Origin: UBA2966 sp965242505 | GTDB lineage: Bacteria > Pseudomonadota > Alphaproteobacteria > UBA2966 | Direction of reading: 5' to 3' | DNA: 64,000 nucleotides | Assembly: GCA_965242505.1 (NCBI GenBank) | Contig: OZ251449.1 | Location: forward strand, 1,984,001-2,048,000 | Shown here: positions 34,708 to 43,253 of the stretch, in pieces | Numbering within the stretch: position 1 is the stretch's first letter | Layout of the letters: each line of letters begins with the position of its first letter | Position numbers and translations under genes: made by a program | The notes under the pieces: generated by a model | Told to the model about the DNA's origin: nothing | What the model saw: only the letters and a program-made list of their open reading frames with translations | Database searches by the model: none

Positions 34708-35620
34708 ACGCGCGATCCAGCCATACGTCCGGAAGGAACTGGACGGCGTGGACGTCGGCGAGGCGGTGGTCGGCGACGTCGAACGGCGGCTGTCCGTCTG
34801 GGAGCGCGTCTCGAACGTCGACGCGGTGCGCAAGCTCAGCGTCCTCGTGACGCTGGTCGTGGCGTGGGAGATCTACACCCGGATCAGCGACATCAACGAA
34901 CTCATGTTCCCGACGTTCTCCGCGACGGGAACGGCCCTCTACAACGCGCTGGTCAACGAGGGCCTGCTGATCAACGTCTGGAACTCGCTCAGTCTGCTGC
35001 TGATGGGTTACGGCATCGGCCTCGGCATCGCCGCCGCGCTCGTCGTCTTCGGCGTGTGGACGCGCTTCGGCAGCGACCTGCTGACGACGCTCACGGCCAT
35101 GCTCAACCCGCTGCCCGCCATCGCGCTGCTGCCGATGGCCATGTTGTGGTTCGGCCTCGGTCCGGCGGCCATCGTCTTCACGCTGCTCCACTCCATCATC
35201 TGGCCGGTGGCGCTCAACACCCATTCCGGGTTCATGGGCGTCAGCGAGACCCAGCGCATGGTCGGCCGCAACTACGGCCTCCGGGGCCTGTCCTACATCT
35301 ACAAGATCCTCATCCCGGCGGCCTTCCCGTCGATCCTGACGGGACTGCGCATCGGCTGGGCCTTCGCCTGGCGCACGCTGATCGCGGCCGAGCTCGTGTT
35401 CGGCGGCCAGGTGGCGGACACGTCGGGCCAGCTCGGCGCCGAGGGGTCCAGCGCCGGCGGGCTCGGCTGGATCATCTTCCAGAACCAGATGGAGAACCAG
35501 ACGCCCTACGTGTTCGCCGGCCTGTTCGCCGTGATCCTGGTGGGGATCATCATCGAGAACGGCGTGTTCCGCAACGTCGAGGACCGCACGATTCGCCGCT
35601 GGGGGATGCAGATCGCATGA
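34700..35620 (+). CDS. ABC transporter permease 1 (TauC/SsuC-like)
   Basis: The 306-residue membrane protein has six main hydrophobic helices and the binding-protein-dependent permease EAA-type loop (around SETQRMVGRNYGLRGLSYIYKILIPAAFPSI). Its cytoplasmic N-terminus contains VERRLSVWERVSNVDAVRKLS, also present in permease 2. Compared with its paralogue it has an extra stretch (VADTSGQLGAEGSSAGG) in the loop before the last helix. It overlaps both neighbours. Confidence 0.92.
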   Translation: MSERAIQPYVRKELDGVDVGEAVVGDVERRLSVWERVSNVDAVRKLSVLVTLVVAWEIYTRISDINELMFPTFSATGTALYNALVNEGLLINVWNSLSLLLMGYGIGLGIAAALVVFGVWTRFGSDLLTTLTAMLNPLPAIALLPMAMLWFGLGPAAIVFTLLHSIIWPVALNTHSGFMGVSETQRMVGRNYGLRGLSYIYKILIPAAFPSILTGLRIGWAFAWRTLIAAELVFGGQVADTSGQLGAEGSSAGGLGWIIFQNQMENQTPYVFAGLFAVILVGIIIENGVFRNVEDRTIRRWGMQIA

Positions 35621-36498
35621 CGGATACGGCGACGGAGATCCACGTCCGGCCGGAGTTCGTCGTCGAACGGCTCGAAGCGGCCAGGAACGTCGACGTCGAG
35701 CGGCGCCTGTCCCTGTTCGAGCGAATCTCGAACGTCAACGCGGTCCGCAAGCTCACCATACTCCTGGGCCTCGTCGTTCTGTGGGAGGGCTACACCTGGA
35801 TCGGAGAGGTCGAGCCCCTGCTGTTCCCGAGCTTCTCCGCGAGCGCCTCGGTCCTGTGGGAGACCTTGCTGAGCGGCCTGATGCTGGAGAAGGTCTGGAT
35901 CACCATCTACGTGCTGGTGCTCGGTTACGCGGCGGGCCTGTTCCTCGCGGCGGCGCTGCTGATCTTCGCGGTGATGACGCGGATCGGCAGCGACTTCCTC
36001 AGCACCATGACGGCCATGTTCCAGCCGCTCCCGGCGATCTCCCTGCTGCCGCTGGCGATGCTGTGGTTCGGCCTCGGGGTGCCGAGTCTGGTCTTCGTCA
36101 CCATCCACTCGGTGCTCTGGGCCGTCGCGCTGAGCACCCACACCGGCTTCATGTCGGTCAGCGAGACGTTGCGCATGGTGGGCCGCAACTACGGCCTGCG
36201 CGGCATTCCATACGTTTTCATGATCCTCGTCCCGGCGGCCTTCTCCGCCATCCTCACGGGAATGAAGGTGGGGTGGGCCTTCGCTTGGCGGACGCTGATC
36301 GGCGCCGAGCTCGTGTTCGGCGCGGCGTCCGGCGAGGGCGGGCTGGGCTGGATGATCTTCGAGAGAGGCGACAACCTCGAAACGCCCTACGTCTTCGCGG
36401 CCCTCTTCACGGTCATCGTCATCGGCCTCGTCGTCGAGAACCTGATCTTCCGCAACGTCGAGATCGGCACCGTGCAGAAGTGGGGCATGCAGCGCTAG
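35617..36498 (+). CDS. ABC transporter permease 2, paralogue of permease 1
   Basis: The 293-residue protein is clearly a tandem paralogue of the preceding permease. It shares VERRLSLFERISNVNAVRKL at the N-terminus, MTRIGSDFLSTMTAMFQPLPAI in the core, and MVGRNYGLRGIPYVFMILVPAAF at the EAA loop. Its ATG overlaps the first permease's stop as ATGA. The pair probably makes a heterodimeric channel, whereas TauC/SsuC systems normally use a homodimer of a single permease. Confidence 0.92.
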   Translation: MTDTATEIHVRPEFVVERLEAARNVDVERRLSLFERISNVNAVRKLTILLGLVVLWEGYTWIGEVEPLLFPSFSASASVLWETLLSGLMLEKVWITIYVLVLGYAAGLFLAAALLIFAVMTRIGSDFLSTMTAMFQPLPAISLLPLAMLWFGLGVPSLVFVTIHSVLWAVALSTHTGFMSVSETLRMVGRNYGLRGIPYVFMILVPAAFSAILTGMKVGWAFAWRTLIGAELVFGAASGEGGLGWMIFERGDNLETPYVFAALFTVIVIGLVVENLIFRNVEIGTVQKWGMQR

Positions 36499-36526
36499 AG
36501 TTTCCGGGATCGGGTCGGGAAGACGC

Positions 36527-37381
36527 ATGACGACGCTCTCCGTCAAGCTCCAGGACGCGCCGATCGGCGCCGAGGCGACGGGGGTGGATCTCGGCCGTCC
36601 GGTCGATGCCGGCATCGCGAACGAAATCGGGGCGAGGCTCTGCGAACACGCCGTGCTCGTGTTCCGCGATCAGGACATGTCGCCGGAGGCCCAGGTCGCG
36701 CTGACCCGTCAACTCGGCGAGCCCGAGACGCACGTCCTCGCCGACTTCGCGCTGCCGGGGATGCCGGAAGTGTTCGTCGTCTCCAACGTGCGCCGGGACG
36801 GAAAGCCCGTCGGCGCCGTCAACGCCGGCCAGTACTGGCACTCGGACCTGTCCTACACCGCGCGTCCGACCTTCGCGTCGATGCTCCACGCCAAGGAAGT
36901 TCCGACGGGAAAGGGCGAAACCGTGTTCGCCGACATGGCGCGCGCCTACGAGACGCTGCCCGCGGACGTCGGAAAACGAATCGAGGGACGCCGCGCGGCG
37001 CACGACTACGCGCTGGCCTACGAGACCGTGTTCGCCGACAACCCCGACCGGACGCTGACGCCCGAACAGGCGGCGGAAGTGCCGCCGGTGGAGCATCCGG
37101 TGGTGCGCACCCAGACGGAGACCGGGCGCAAGGCGCTCTACGTCAATCCCGGATTCACCCGCCGGATCGTCGGGATGGAGGCGGAGGAAAGCCGCGAGAC
37201 CCTGGACCTGCTGTTCGCCCGGGCGACCGACGCCGCCAACCTCTACACCCACCACTGGCGGAAGGGAGACTTCGTGATGTGGGACAACCGCATCACCATG
37301 CACAAGGCGCTCGCCAACTACGCCGACGGCGACATGCGCCACCTGCTGCGCACCAGCGTGAAGGGAGAGGCGCCGGTCTGA
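36527..37381 (+). CDS. TauD/TfdA family Fe(II)/2-oxoglutarate dioxygenase
   Basis: The 284-residue enzyme should hydroxylate a substrate next to a heteroatom, releasing sulfite, an alcohol or a phenol depending on the substrate. Iron ligands are WHSD (HxD) and the distal histidine in NRITMHKA. The 2-oxoglutarate arginine is in MRHLLRTSVKG. It starts 28 bases after permease 2 and in the same direction, so the transporter and dioxygenase probably form one import-and-cleave unit. Taurine is the textbook substrate, but aryloxyalkanoates and other sulfonates are alternatives. Confidence 0.9.
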   Translation: MTTLSVKLQDAPIGAEATGVDLGRPVDAGIANEIGARLCEHAVLVFRDQDMSPEAQVALTRQLGEPETHVLADFALPGMPEVFVVSNVRRDGKPVGAVNAGQYWHSDLSYTARPTFASMLHAKEVPTGKGETVFADMARAYETLPADVGKRIEGRRAAHDYALAYETVFADNPDRTLTPEQAAEVPPVEHPVVRTQTETGRKALYVNPGFTRRIVGMEAEESRETLDLLFARATDAANLYTHHWRKGDFVMWDNRITMHKALANYADGDMRHLLRTSVKGEAPV

Positions 37382-37467
37382 GCGAAGGGCCGCTTCCCCG
37401 GCGCGGTCGGCCCGCATTTCTCATACCGGCGGAGGACCGAGGATCGCGCGGAGTCGCGGGACCGCGG

Positions 37468-37600
37468 TCAACCCCCCTCCCGACCTCCCCCCTGTCCAGG
37501 GGGGAGGAGTGCGAAAAGGGGATCCGCACAATCCGCACACCCTCCCGCTCCTCTTCTCCCTCCCCCTGGCAGGGGGAGGGTCGGGGTGGGGGTCGGCGCC
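37468..37600. repeat. Palindromic repeats (types A and B)
   Basis: An A hairpin (CTCCCCCCTGTCCAGGGGGGAG) and a B hairpin lie between the convergent dioxygenase and TTC38-like genes. CCCGCATTTCTCATAC, the boundary motif in reverse, is just before it at 37411. Confidence 0.7.
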
Positions 37601-37603
37601 GTG

Positions 37604-38923
37604 TCAATGCGTCGCCATGCCGACTTCGGCCTTCCAGGCCGCCGGCGTCCGGCGGCGGCGGGTTTCGCGTTCGGCGATCAGGGCGCGGGCGAGAGACTCG
37701 CGTCCGGAGCGGACCGCGGCCAGCACCAGGGTCTGATCGAAGACGTCCCGTTGGGCGTGACTGCCGCCGAACAGGCGCAGGTCGTAGCGGACGGGCAGGA
37801 CGAGGTCGACGGCCGCGCCGTAGTCGCCGTCATGAAACGCCCGCAGCGCTTCCGACAGGGCGACGCCGGCATCGACGGCGCGCGAGGCGACGGGATCGTT
37901 GCGCGCCGACTCCTCCCGCATCGCCGCGAGCAGGTCCTCCGCCGCCGCCCGCCGGTCGGTGGCCAGCAGGGCCATCATGTAGTTGGCGCTGAAGAAGGTG
38001 TTCGCGGCATCGCGCGCGCGGGCCTCCGCGCGCTCCCCCAACTCCTCCCAGCGGCGGCCGACGTCGATGCCCCGGAGCGCCAGTCGCCAGAGCAGGGCGG
38101 CGCCGTTGGCGATGTCCGTCGCGAAATCGGTCTTTTCGCCGCGGACGCCGGTGTCGTAGAGATCGAGGACCTCGTCGATCTCGTTCCGCTCCAGATGATG
38201 GAGGGAGCGGTGCCACCACAGGTGAAAGCGGAAGTTGTTGTTCCCGAGCCAGTCCGCTTCCGTGCGTTTCAGCCATTCGATCCCGTCGGCGTGTCTTCCT
38301 TCCATCTCGATCGTGTGCGCGACGGCGTGGACGGCCCAGGAATCCTCGGGGTTCAGGTCCACGGCCTCGCGTCCCGCGCGCTCCGCCGCCTCGTAATCGC
38401 CGCTTTCTTCGAAGCCGAAGGACAGCATACCGAGCGCGAACCCGTAGCCCGGTACGTCCGGGTCCCACGCGTGCAGGGCGCGACCGATGACGTCGCGCAT
38501 GTTGGCGGCGTCGCCCCGCCAGAAATGGAGAAACTGCGTCAGCTTCAGCGTCGCCAGGTCGGTCGGGTGGTCGATGGCGATGCCGTCGAGCGCGGCCAGC
38601 GCGTCGACGGCCCTGTCGTCGAGCAGAAGGCGGGCCGCGGAGACGTGACGCCGTTCCCGGTCCGTCGCGCCCTCGGCCGCCTTCCCGGCCGCGTCCAGAC
38701 ATTCGCGCGCGTCAGGCAGGAAGGCCGGATCGAAGGCCATCTTCAACATGCAGGCCTTGAGGCAGCGGGCCATGACGAATTCCGGATCGGCGTCGAGCGC
38801 GGCGTCGAGGCAGTCCATGGCGTCGGGCTTCTGCGCCAGATAGCCGGAGACCGCCTTCTCGTACGCCGCGAGCGCCTCGTCGTTGGCGACGGTGATGGGC
38901 AGGCCGCGGACGTCGGCGGACAT
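37604..38923 (-). CDS. Tetratricopeptide repeat protein 38-like protein
   Basis: The 439-residue soluble protein is almost all helical with TPR-like repeats, as in DAMDCLDAALDADPEFVMARCLKACM and SGDYEAAERAGREAVDLNPEDSWAVHAVAHTIEMEGR. The NNNFRFHLWWHRSLHHLE stretch is typical of the TTC38 family, which is shared by bacteria and animals and has no established biochemical role. The start is the ATG giving MSADVRGLPITVANDE; much longer open sequence upstream overlaps the tRNA and the opposite-strand meaB and is not coding. Confidence 0.88.
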   Translation of the reverse strand: MSADVRGLPITVANDEALAAYEKAVSGYLAQKPDAMDCLDAALDADPEFVMARCLKACMLKMAFDPAFLPDARECLDAAGKAAEGATDRERRHVSAARLLLDDRAVDALAALDGIAIDHPTDLATLKLTQFLHFWRGDAANMRDVIGRALHAWDPDVPGYGFALGMLSFGFEESGDYEAAERAGREAVDLNPEDSWAVHAVAHTIEMEGRHADGIEWLKRTEADWLGNNNFRFHLWWHRSLHHLERNEIDEVLDLYDTGVRGEKTDFATDIANGAALLWRLALRGIDVGRRWEELGERAEARARDAANTFFSANYMMALLATDRRAAAEDLLAAMREESARNDPVASRAVDAGVALSEALRAFHDGDYGAAVDLVLPVRYDLRLFGGSHAQRDVFDQTLVLAAVRSGRESLARALIAERETRRRRTPAAWKAEVGMATH

Positions 38924-39020
38924 GGACGGGCGCTCCTCGATCTCTCCCGCGAGGCGGTGTCCCGGGACGCGCCCAGAATACCATCGAAGCGGGATCCGAG
39001 TCAGGGTCCGGCGGCGCGGG

Positions 39021-39049
39021 TTGACCGGAAATTCAAGCGCGCCTAGAAG
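39021..39049 (+). promoter_or_regulatory. Promoter of the tRNA-Arg gene
   Basis: TTGACC (39021-39026) and TAGAAG (39044-39049) are 17 bases apart and end nine bases before the tRNA. Spacing and position fit a sigma-70 promoter for the tRNA. Confidence 0.5.
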
Positions 39050-39058
39050 GTCGGCAGC

Positions 39059-39135
39059 GACCCCGTAGCTCAGTCGGATAGAGCGGCGGATTCCTAATCC
39101 GCAGGTCGGGGGTTCGAATCCCTCCGGGGTCGCCA
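39059..39135 (+). tRNA. tRNA-Arg (anticodon CCT)
   Basis: A 77-base cloverleaf can be drawn. The acceptor stem is GACCCCG/CGGGGTC with an encoded CCA, and the D arm is GCTC...GAGC. The anticodon stem GCGGA/TCCGC encloses the loop TTCCTAA, giving anticodon CCT (codon AGG). The T arm has GGGGG-TTCGAAT-CCCTC. No integrase or attachment repeat is seen next to it. Confidence 0.95.
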
Positions 39136-39179
39136 CTCCCCGCGGGGACCGGCTGGAAGTCTCCGGATGGGAACGACGC

Positions 39180-40226
39180 ATGGTCGCGATGCCTGAAGCC
39201 ACGCCTGCAACGGGCGGGAACCCGGATGCGGAAGCGCTCGCCGAAGGCGTTCGAAGCGGCGATCGACGCGCCGTGGGGCGCGCCATCACCCTGATCGAGT
39301 CGCGCCGGCCGGACCACCAGGACCAAGCGTTGGAGTTGCTGGACGCGTTGCTTCCCGATACGGGCAACGCGGTTCGGGTCGGGGTCTCCGGAGCGCCGGG
39401 CGTCGGCAAGTCGACGTTCATCGAAGCGTTCGGGGGCGAGTTGACGGGCGTCGGGCGCCGCGTCGCCGTTCTGGCGGTCGATCCGTCGTCGAGTCGTTCG
39501 GGCGGCTCGATCCTCGGCGACAAGACGCGCATGGAGTCCCTCTCGCGGGACCCCGACGCGTTCATTCGGCCATCGCCGTCGGGAGGAACCCTCGGAGGCG
39601 TGGCGCGGCGCACGCGGGAGGCCATGCTCGTCTGCGAGGCCGCGGGCTTCGACGTCGTCGTCGTGGAGACGGTCGGGGTCGGCCAATCGGAGACGGCGGT
39701 GGCCGGCATGGTCGACACCTTCCTCCTTCTCATCGCGCCCGGCGGCGGCGACGAGCTGCAGGGCATCAAGCGGGGGATCGTGGAGATCGCCGACCTCGTG
39801 CTCGTGAACAAGACGGATGGCGACCTCGCCGCTCAGGCCGAGGCCGCGGCGGCCGAGTACGCCGCCGCCCTGCGTCTCCTGCGACCGGCGACAGAGTCCT
39901 GGACGCCGCGGGTCCAGACGTGCTCCGCCCTGGAGAAAACCGGCATCGGAAACGTCTGGCGAGCCGTCGAGGCTCATCACCGGGCGTTGCGGACGGATGG
40001 CGAGCTCGGACGTCGGCGCGAAGCGCAGGCCCGTCACTGGATGTGGAACGAGATCGGCGAGAGTCTGATCGCGTCCCTCCGCGACGAGCCCGCCGCGGCG
40101 GCGATGATACCGGAGCTCGAACGAGACGTGAGCGCCGGGCGCGCCACGCCCGGCGCGGCCGCGCAACGCCTGCTGAGGGCCTTTCGCGCCGGCGGAGGCG
40201 GCGGGCCGACGGCCGGAGCCGCTTGA
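39180..40226 (+). CDS. meaB: MeaB/ArgK-type G3E P-loop GTPase (methylmalonyl-CoA mutase chaperone)
   Basis: The 348-residue GTPase protects and reloads cobalamin-dependent acyl-CoA mutases. It has Walker A GAPGVGKST (71-79), the magnesium site AVDPSSSRSGGSILGDKTRM, VETVGVGQSE, and the base-recognition motif NKTD. The family was formerly annotated as LAO/AO transport ATPase. No mutase gene is in the window. ATG at the start or three codons later are both possible. It fits with the cobalamin-linked cobS/cobT genes a few kilobases on. Confidence 0.93.
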   Translation: MVAMPEATPATGGNPDAEALAEGVRSGDRRAVGRAITLIESRRPDHQDQALELLDALLPDTGNAVRVGVSGAPGVGKSTFIEAFGGELTGVGRRVAVLAVDPSSSRSGGSILGDKTRMESLSRDPDAFIRPSPSGGTLGGVARRTREAMLVCEAAGFDVVVVETVGVGQSETAVAGMVDTFLLLIAPGGGDELQGIKRGIVEIADLVLVNKTDGDLAAQAEAAAAEYAAALRLLRPATESWTPRVQTCSALEKTGIGNVWRAVEAHHRALRTDGELGRRREAQARHWMWNEIGESLIASLRDEPAAAAMIPELERDVSAGRATPGAAAQRLLRAFRAGGGGGPTAGAA

Positions 40227-40319
40227 CGGTCCGCAAACGATGCCTTATGGAGCGCACGCTTCGCCGGAGCCGCGACGCGGCTTCGGGTATTCTATCGAAT
40301 GGCGGGACGGGTGGCCGAG

Positions 40320-40607
40320 ATGGCGCGACGGTGCGAACTGACCGGGAAATCGGTGATGTCGGGCAACAACGTGAGCCATGCGCACAACAAGACGCGGCGG
40401 CGCTACCTGCCCAACGTCCAGCGGCTGTCGATCTTCAGCGAGGCGCTGGATCGCCCGGTCCGCCTCAAGGTGAGCGCCAAGGCCATCCGGACGGTGGAGC
40501 GCGCGGGCGGCCTCGACAACTTTCTGGCCAGCGCCAGGGAAGCCGACCTCTCCTCCAACGCCCGCCGCGCGCGGCGCGAGATCCTCAAGGCCCGCGCCGC
40601 ATCCTGA
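40320..40607 (+). CDS. rpmB: 50S ribosomal protein L28
   Basis: The 95-residue ribosomal protein starts MARRCELTGKSVMSGNNVSH, matching the family's invariant CxxTGK...GNxxSHA opening, and continues NKTRRRYLPNVQ and RLKVSAKAIRTVERAGG. The ATG was placed by this alignment; a start 7 codons upstream gives an unneeded extension. It belongs to the large subunit. The yhhQ-like transporter gene follows in the same direction. Confidence 0.96.
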   Translation: MARRCELTGKSVMSGNNVSHAHNKTRRRYLPNVQRLSIFSEALDRPVRLKVSAKAIRTVERAGGLDNFLASAREADLSSNARRARREILKARAAS

Positions 40608-40668
40608 CCGCCGACGCGACCCCTGTCGGCGCGAACACGACCCTGTTCTTCCCGAACCGGAGACCGGA

Positions 40669-41241
40669 ATGAGCGGCCGGCGGCAGCCGACGGCTCGCCC
40701 GTCGCCCGGGCTCTGGTTGCCGACGGCGGCCATGGCGGTCGTGGTCGTCGCGTCGAACGTCGCCGTGCAATTCCCGATCGGCGACTGGCTGACCTGGGGC
40801 GCGTTCACCTATCCCGTCGCCTTTCTCGTGACCGACCTGACGAACCGACGCTTCGGCGCCGCGGCCACGCGCCGCGTGGTCTATATCGGATTCGCGGTCG
40901 CCGTGGCGCTCTCCGTCTGGGCGGCCGGACCGCGCATCGCCTTCGCCTCCGGAAGCGCCTTTCTGGCCGCCCAGCTTCTCGACGTCCTGATCTTCGATCG
41001 CCTGCGGCATTCGGAAGCATGGTGGCGCGCGCCGCTCGCCTCGTCGCTTTCCGGATCGGCCCTGGACACGGCGCTGTTCTTCTCGCTGGCCTTCGCCGGC
41101 GCGGGCCTGCCGTGGATCACCTGGGGACTGGGCGATTTCGGCGTGAAGGCGGCGATGGCGCTCGCCCTGCTGATACCGTTCCGGACGCTCATGCGTTTCG
41201 TCGCGACGGCGCCGATGAACACGGGCGATTCGGCCGCATAG
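40669..41241 (+). CDS. yhhQ: Queuosine precursor transporter (YhhQ/VUT family)
   Basis: The 190-residue membrane protein has about six helices. It carries family motifs ASNVAVQFPIG, AFTYPVAFLVTDLTNRRFG, FASGSAFLAAQLLDVLIFDRLR and SLSGSALDTALFFSLAF. Members import preQ0 or preQ1 for the queuosine modification of tRNA. It is co-directional with rpmB and converges on cobT. It has a standard length and no oddities. Confidence 0.93.
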   Translation: MSGRRQPTARPSPGLWLPTAAMAVVVVASNVAVQFPIGDWLTWGAFTYPVAFLVTDLTNRRFGAAATRRVVYIGFAVAVALSVWAAGPRIAFASGSAFLAAQLLDVLIFDRLRHSEAWWRAPLASSLSGSALDTALFFSLAFAGAGLPWITWGLGDFGVKAAMALALLIPFRTLMRFVATAPMNTGDSAA

Positions 41242-41357
41242 ACCCCCCTCCCGACCTCCCCCCTGTCAGGGGGGAGGAGTATCAATGGCCTCTCCGTTCC
41301 CCTTCTTCTCCCTCCCCCTTGCAGGGGGAGGGTCGGGGTGGGGGTCGCGCCGGGGAA
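41242..41357. repeat. Palindromic repeats (types A and B)
   Basis: An A hairpin (CTCCCCCCTGTCAGGGGGGAG) and a B hairpin fill the gap between the convergent yhhQ and cobT genes. In this convergent position they may act as a shared transcript end. Confidence 0.75.
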
Positions 41358-41368
41358 ATTATGAGAAG

Positions 41369-43222
41369 TCAGTGGATGCGCTTCGAAGCGGCCGGTCCCG
41401 TGAACTGGGGTTCCTCGTCGAACAGCTCGGCGAGTTTGTCCATCATCGCCCCGCCCAGCTGTTCGGCGTCGACGATCGTCACGGCCCTCCGGTAGTAGCG
41501 CGTCACGTCGTGGCCGATGCCGATCGCCACGAGCTCGACGGTGGAGCGCGTCTCGATCCAGTGAATGATCTGCCTCAGGTGCCGGTCGAGATAGTTGCCG
41601 GGATTGATCGAGAGGGTCGAATCGTCGACCGGCGCGCCGTCCGATATGACCATCAGGATTCGACGCTGCTCGTGGCGTCCCAGAAGACGGTGGTGCGCCC
41701 ACAGCAGCGCCTCCCCGTCGATGTTCTCCTTGAGGATGCCTTCGCGCAACATCAGGCCCAGGCCCTTCCGGGCGCGCCGCCACGGCTCGTCGGCCCCCTT
41801 GTAGACGATGTGCCGGAGGTCGTTGAGGCGCCCGGGGTTCGGCGGCTTGCCCCGCGAAAGCCAGAGCTCCCGCGCCTGCCCCCCTTTCCAGGCCCGGGTC
41901 GTGAAGCCGAGGATCTCGACCTTGACTCCGCAGCGCTCCAAGGTGCGGGCGAGAACGTCGGCGCAGGTCGCCGCGACGCTGATGGGACGCCCGCGCATGG
42001 AGCCGGAATTGTCGATCAGCAGCGTCACGACCGTATCGCGGAAGTTCGTTTCCTTCTCCTGTTTGTAGGACAGGGAATGCAGCGGGTTGGCGACCACCCG
42101 CGCCAGCCGGGCGGCGTCGAGCAACCCTTCGTCGAGGTCGAACTCCCACGAGCGCTGTTGCTTGGCGAGGAGCCGGCGCTGTAGGCGGTTGGCGAGTCGG
42201 CCGATGACCGTCTGGAGATGCTGGACCTGCCGGTCGAGTTGCGCGCGAAGGCGCGCCAGCTCCTCGGCGTCGCAGAGATCGACGGCCTCGACGATCTCGT
42301 CGAACTGGGTGGCGTATGCCCGATACGGCGGTTCGTTGGCGTTGTTTCCGTGGACTCCGTCCGGCCACCAGGGATGTTCGGCTTCTCCCGGATCCTCCTC
42401 CCCGTCGCCCATCGGCTGCATCTGATCGGACGCCACGAAGTCGGTCTCGCCGGAACCCTCACCCTCCGCCACCTCTTCCGTCTCGGCGCTCATGCCGTCG
42501 GGAGGCGCGCCGTCGCCCTCGTCCTCCCGGGTCTCCTGATCCGACCGATCCTCGCTGGACGCCTGTTCCTGCTCCTCGTCCCCGCCGTCCCAGTCCTCCG
42601 CCAGATCGAGATGGGCGATGAGCCGCCGCGCCGCGGCGGCGAACGCCGCCTGGTCGCCGATGGTTGCGGCGAGCTCCCGGAAATCGGCGCCCGCCTTGTT
42701 CTCGATCTCGTCCCGCCACAACTCGACGATTCGCCGACCGGGTTCCGGCGCCGTCGCGCCGGTGAACCGTTCCCGCAGCATGAGCCGCACGGCGTCGGCC
42801 AGGGACGCCTGCTCGCGGCGCTCCACCTTGGCGAAGCCGCGCGTTTCGCATTCCTTTTCGAGCGCGTCGTCTAGGTTCCGCGCGACGCCGACCATGCGCC
42901 GGGCGCCGAGCGCCTCGATCCGGGCGAGCTCCACGGCGTTGAAAAGGGCGCGCGCGTCCTGCCCGTTGGGCGCTCTCGCGGCGTGCAACCGTTCGTCGTG
43001 GTGCCGGACGCGCAGCGCCAGGGAGTCCGCCATGCCGCGGATCTGGCCGACCTCCTTCGGGGGCAGCTCCCGCGACGGCAGCGGCAGCCTGGCCCGGGAC
43101 CCGCTGATGCCGGCGCCTTCCGAGCCGTAGGAGACCTCGATCTCGCCGTTCCCGGCGATGGCGCGCAACGTCGCCGTGACGGCCCGCTTGAACGGTTCGA
43201 CGGGGTTCTCTGGCTGACTCAT
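41369..43222 (-). CDS. cobT: Aerobic cobaltochelatase subunit CobT
   Basis: The 617-residue product is a subunit of CobNST, which inserts cobalt into hydrogenobyrinic acid diamide in the aerobic B12 route. It has the N-terminal CobT domain, a long acidic linker (about 205-290, rich in E, D and S), and a C-terminal von Willebrand A domain with MIDAS DNSGSMRG and LMVISDGAPVDDST. The length matches the family. It follows cobS in the same direction, 31 bases away. CobN is not in the window. Confidence 0.95.
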   Translation of the reverse strand: MSQPENPVEPFKRAVTATLRAIAGNGEIEVSYGSEGAGISGSRARLPLPSRELPPKEVGQIRGMADSLALRVRHHDERLHAARAPNGQDARALFNAVELARIEALGARRMVGVARNLDDALEKECETRGFAKVERREQASLADAVRLMLRERFTGATAPEPGRRIVELWRDEIENKAGADFRELAATIGDQAAFAAAARRLIAHLDLAEDWDGGDEEQEQASSEDRSDQETREDEGDGAPPDGMSAETEEVAEGEGSGETDFVASDQMQPMGDGEEDPGEAEHPWWPDGVHGNNANEPPYRAYATQFDEIVEAVDLCDAEELARLRAQLDRQVQHLQTVIGRLANRLQRRLLAKQQRSWEFDLDEGLLDAARLARVVANPLHSLSYKQEKETNFRDTVVTLLIDNSGSMRGRPISVAATCADVLARTLERCGVKVEILGFTTRAWKGGQARELWLSRGKPPNPGRLNDLRHIVYKGADEPWRRARKGLGLMLREGILKENIDGEALLWAHHRLLGRHEQRRILMVISDGAPVDDSTLSINPGNYLDRHLRQIIHWIETRSTVELVAIGIGHDVTRYYRRAVTIVDAEQLGGAMMDKLAELFDEEPQFTGPAASKRIH

Positions 43223-43253
43223 GGTCCCGGGGCCATCGACTCCGCCGACGCGC

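Noticed and set aside
39059..39135. tRNA-Arg as an integration site for a genomic island
   Set aside because: No integrase, no repeated 3' tRNA end and no change in gene content is seen nearby.
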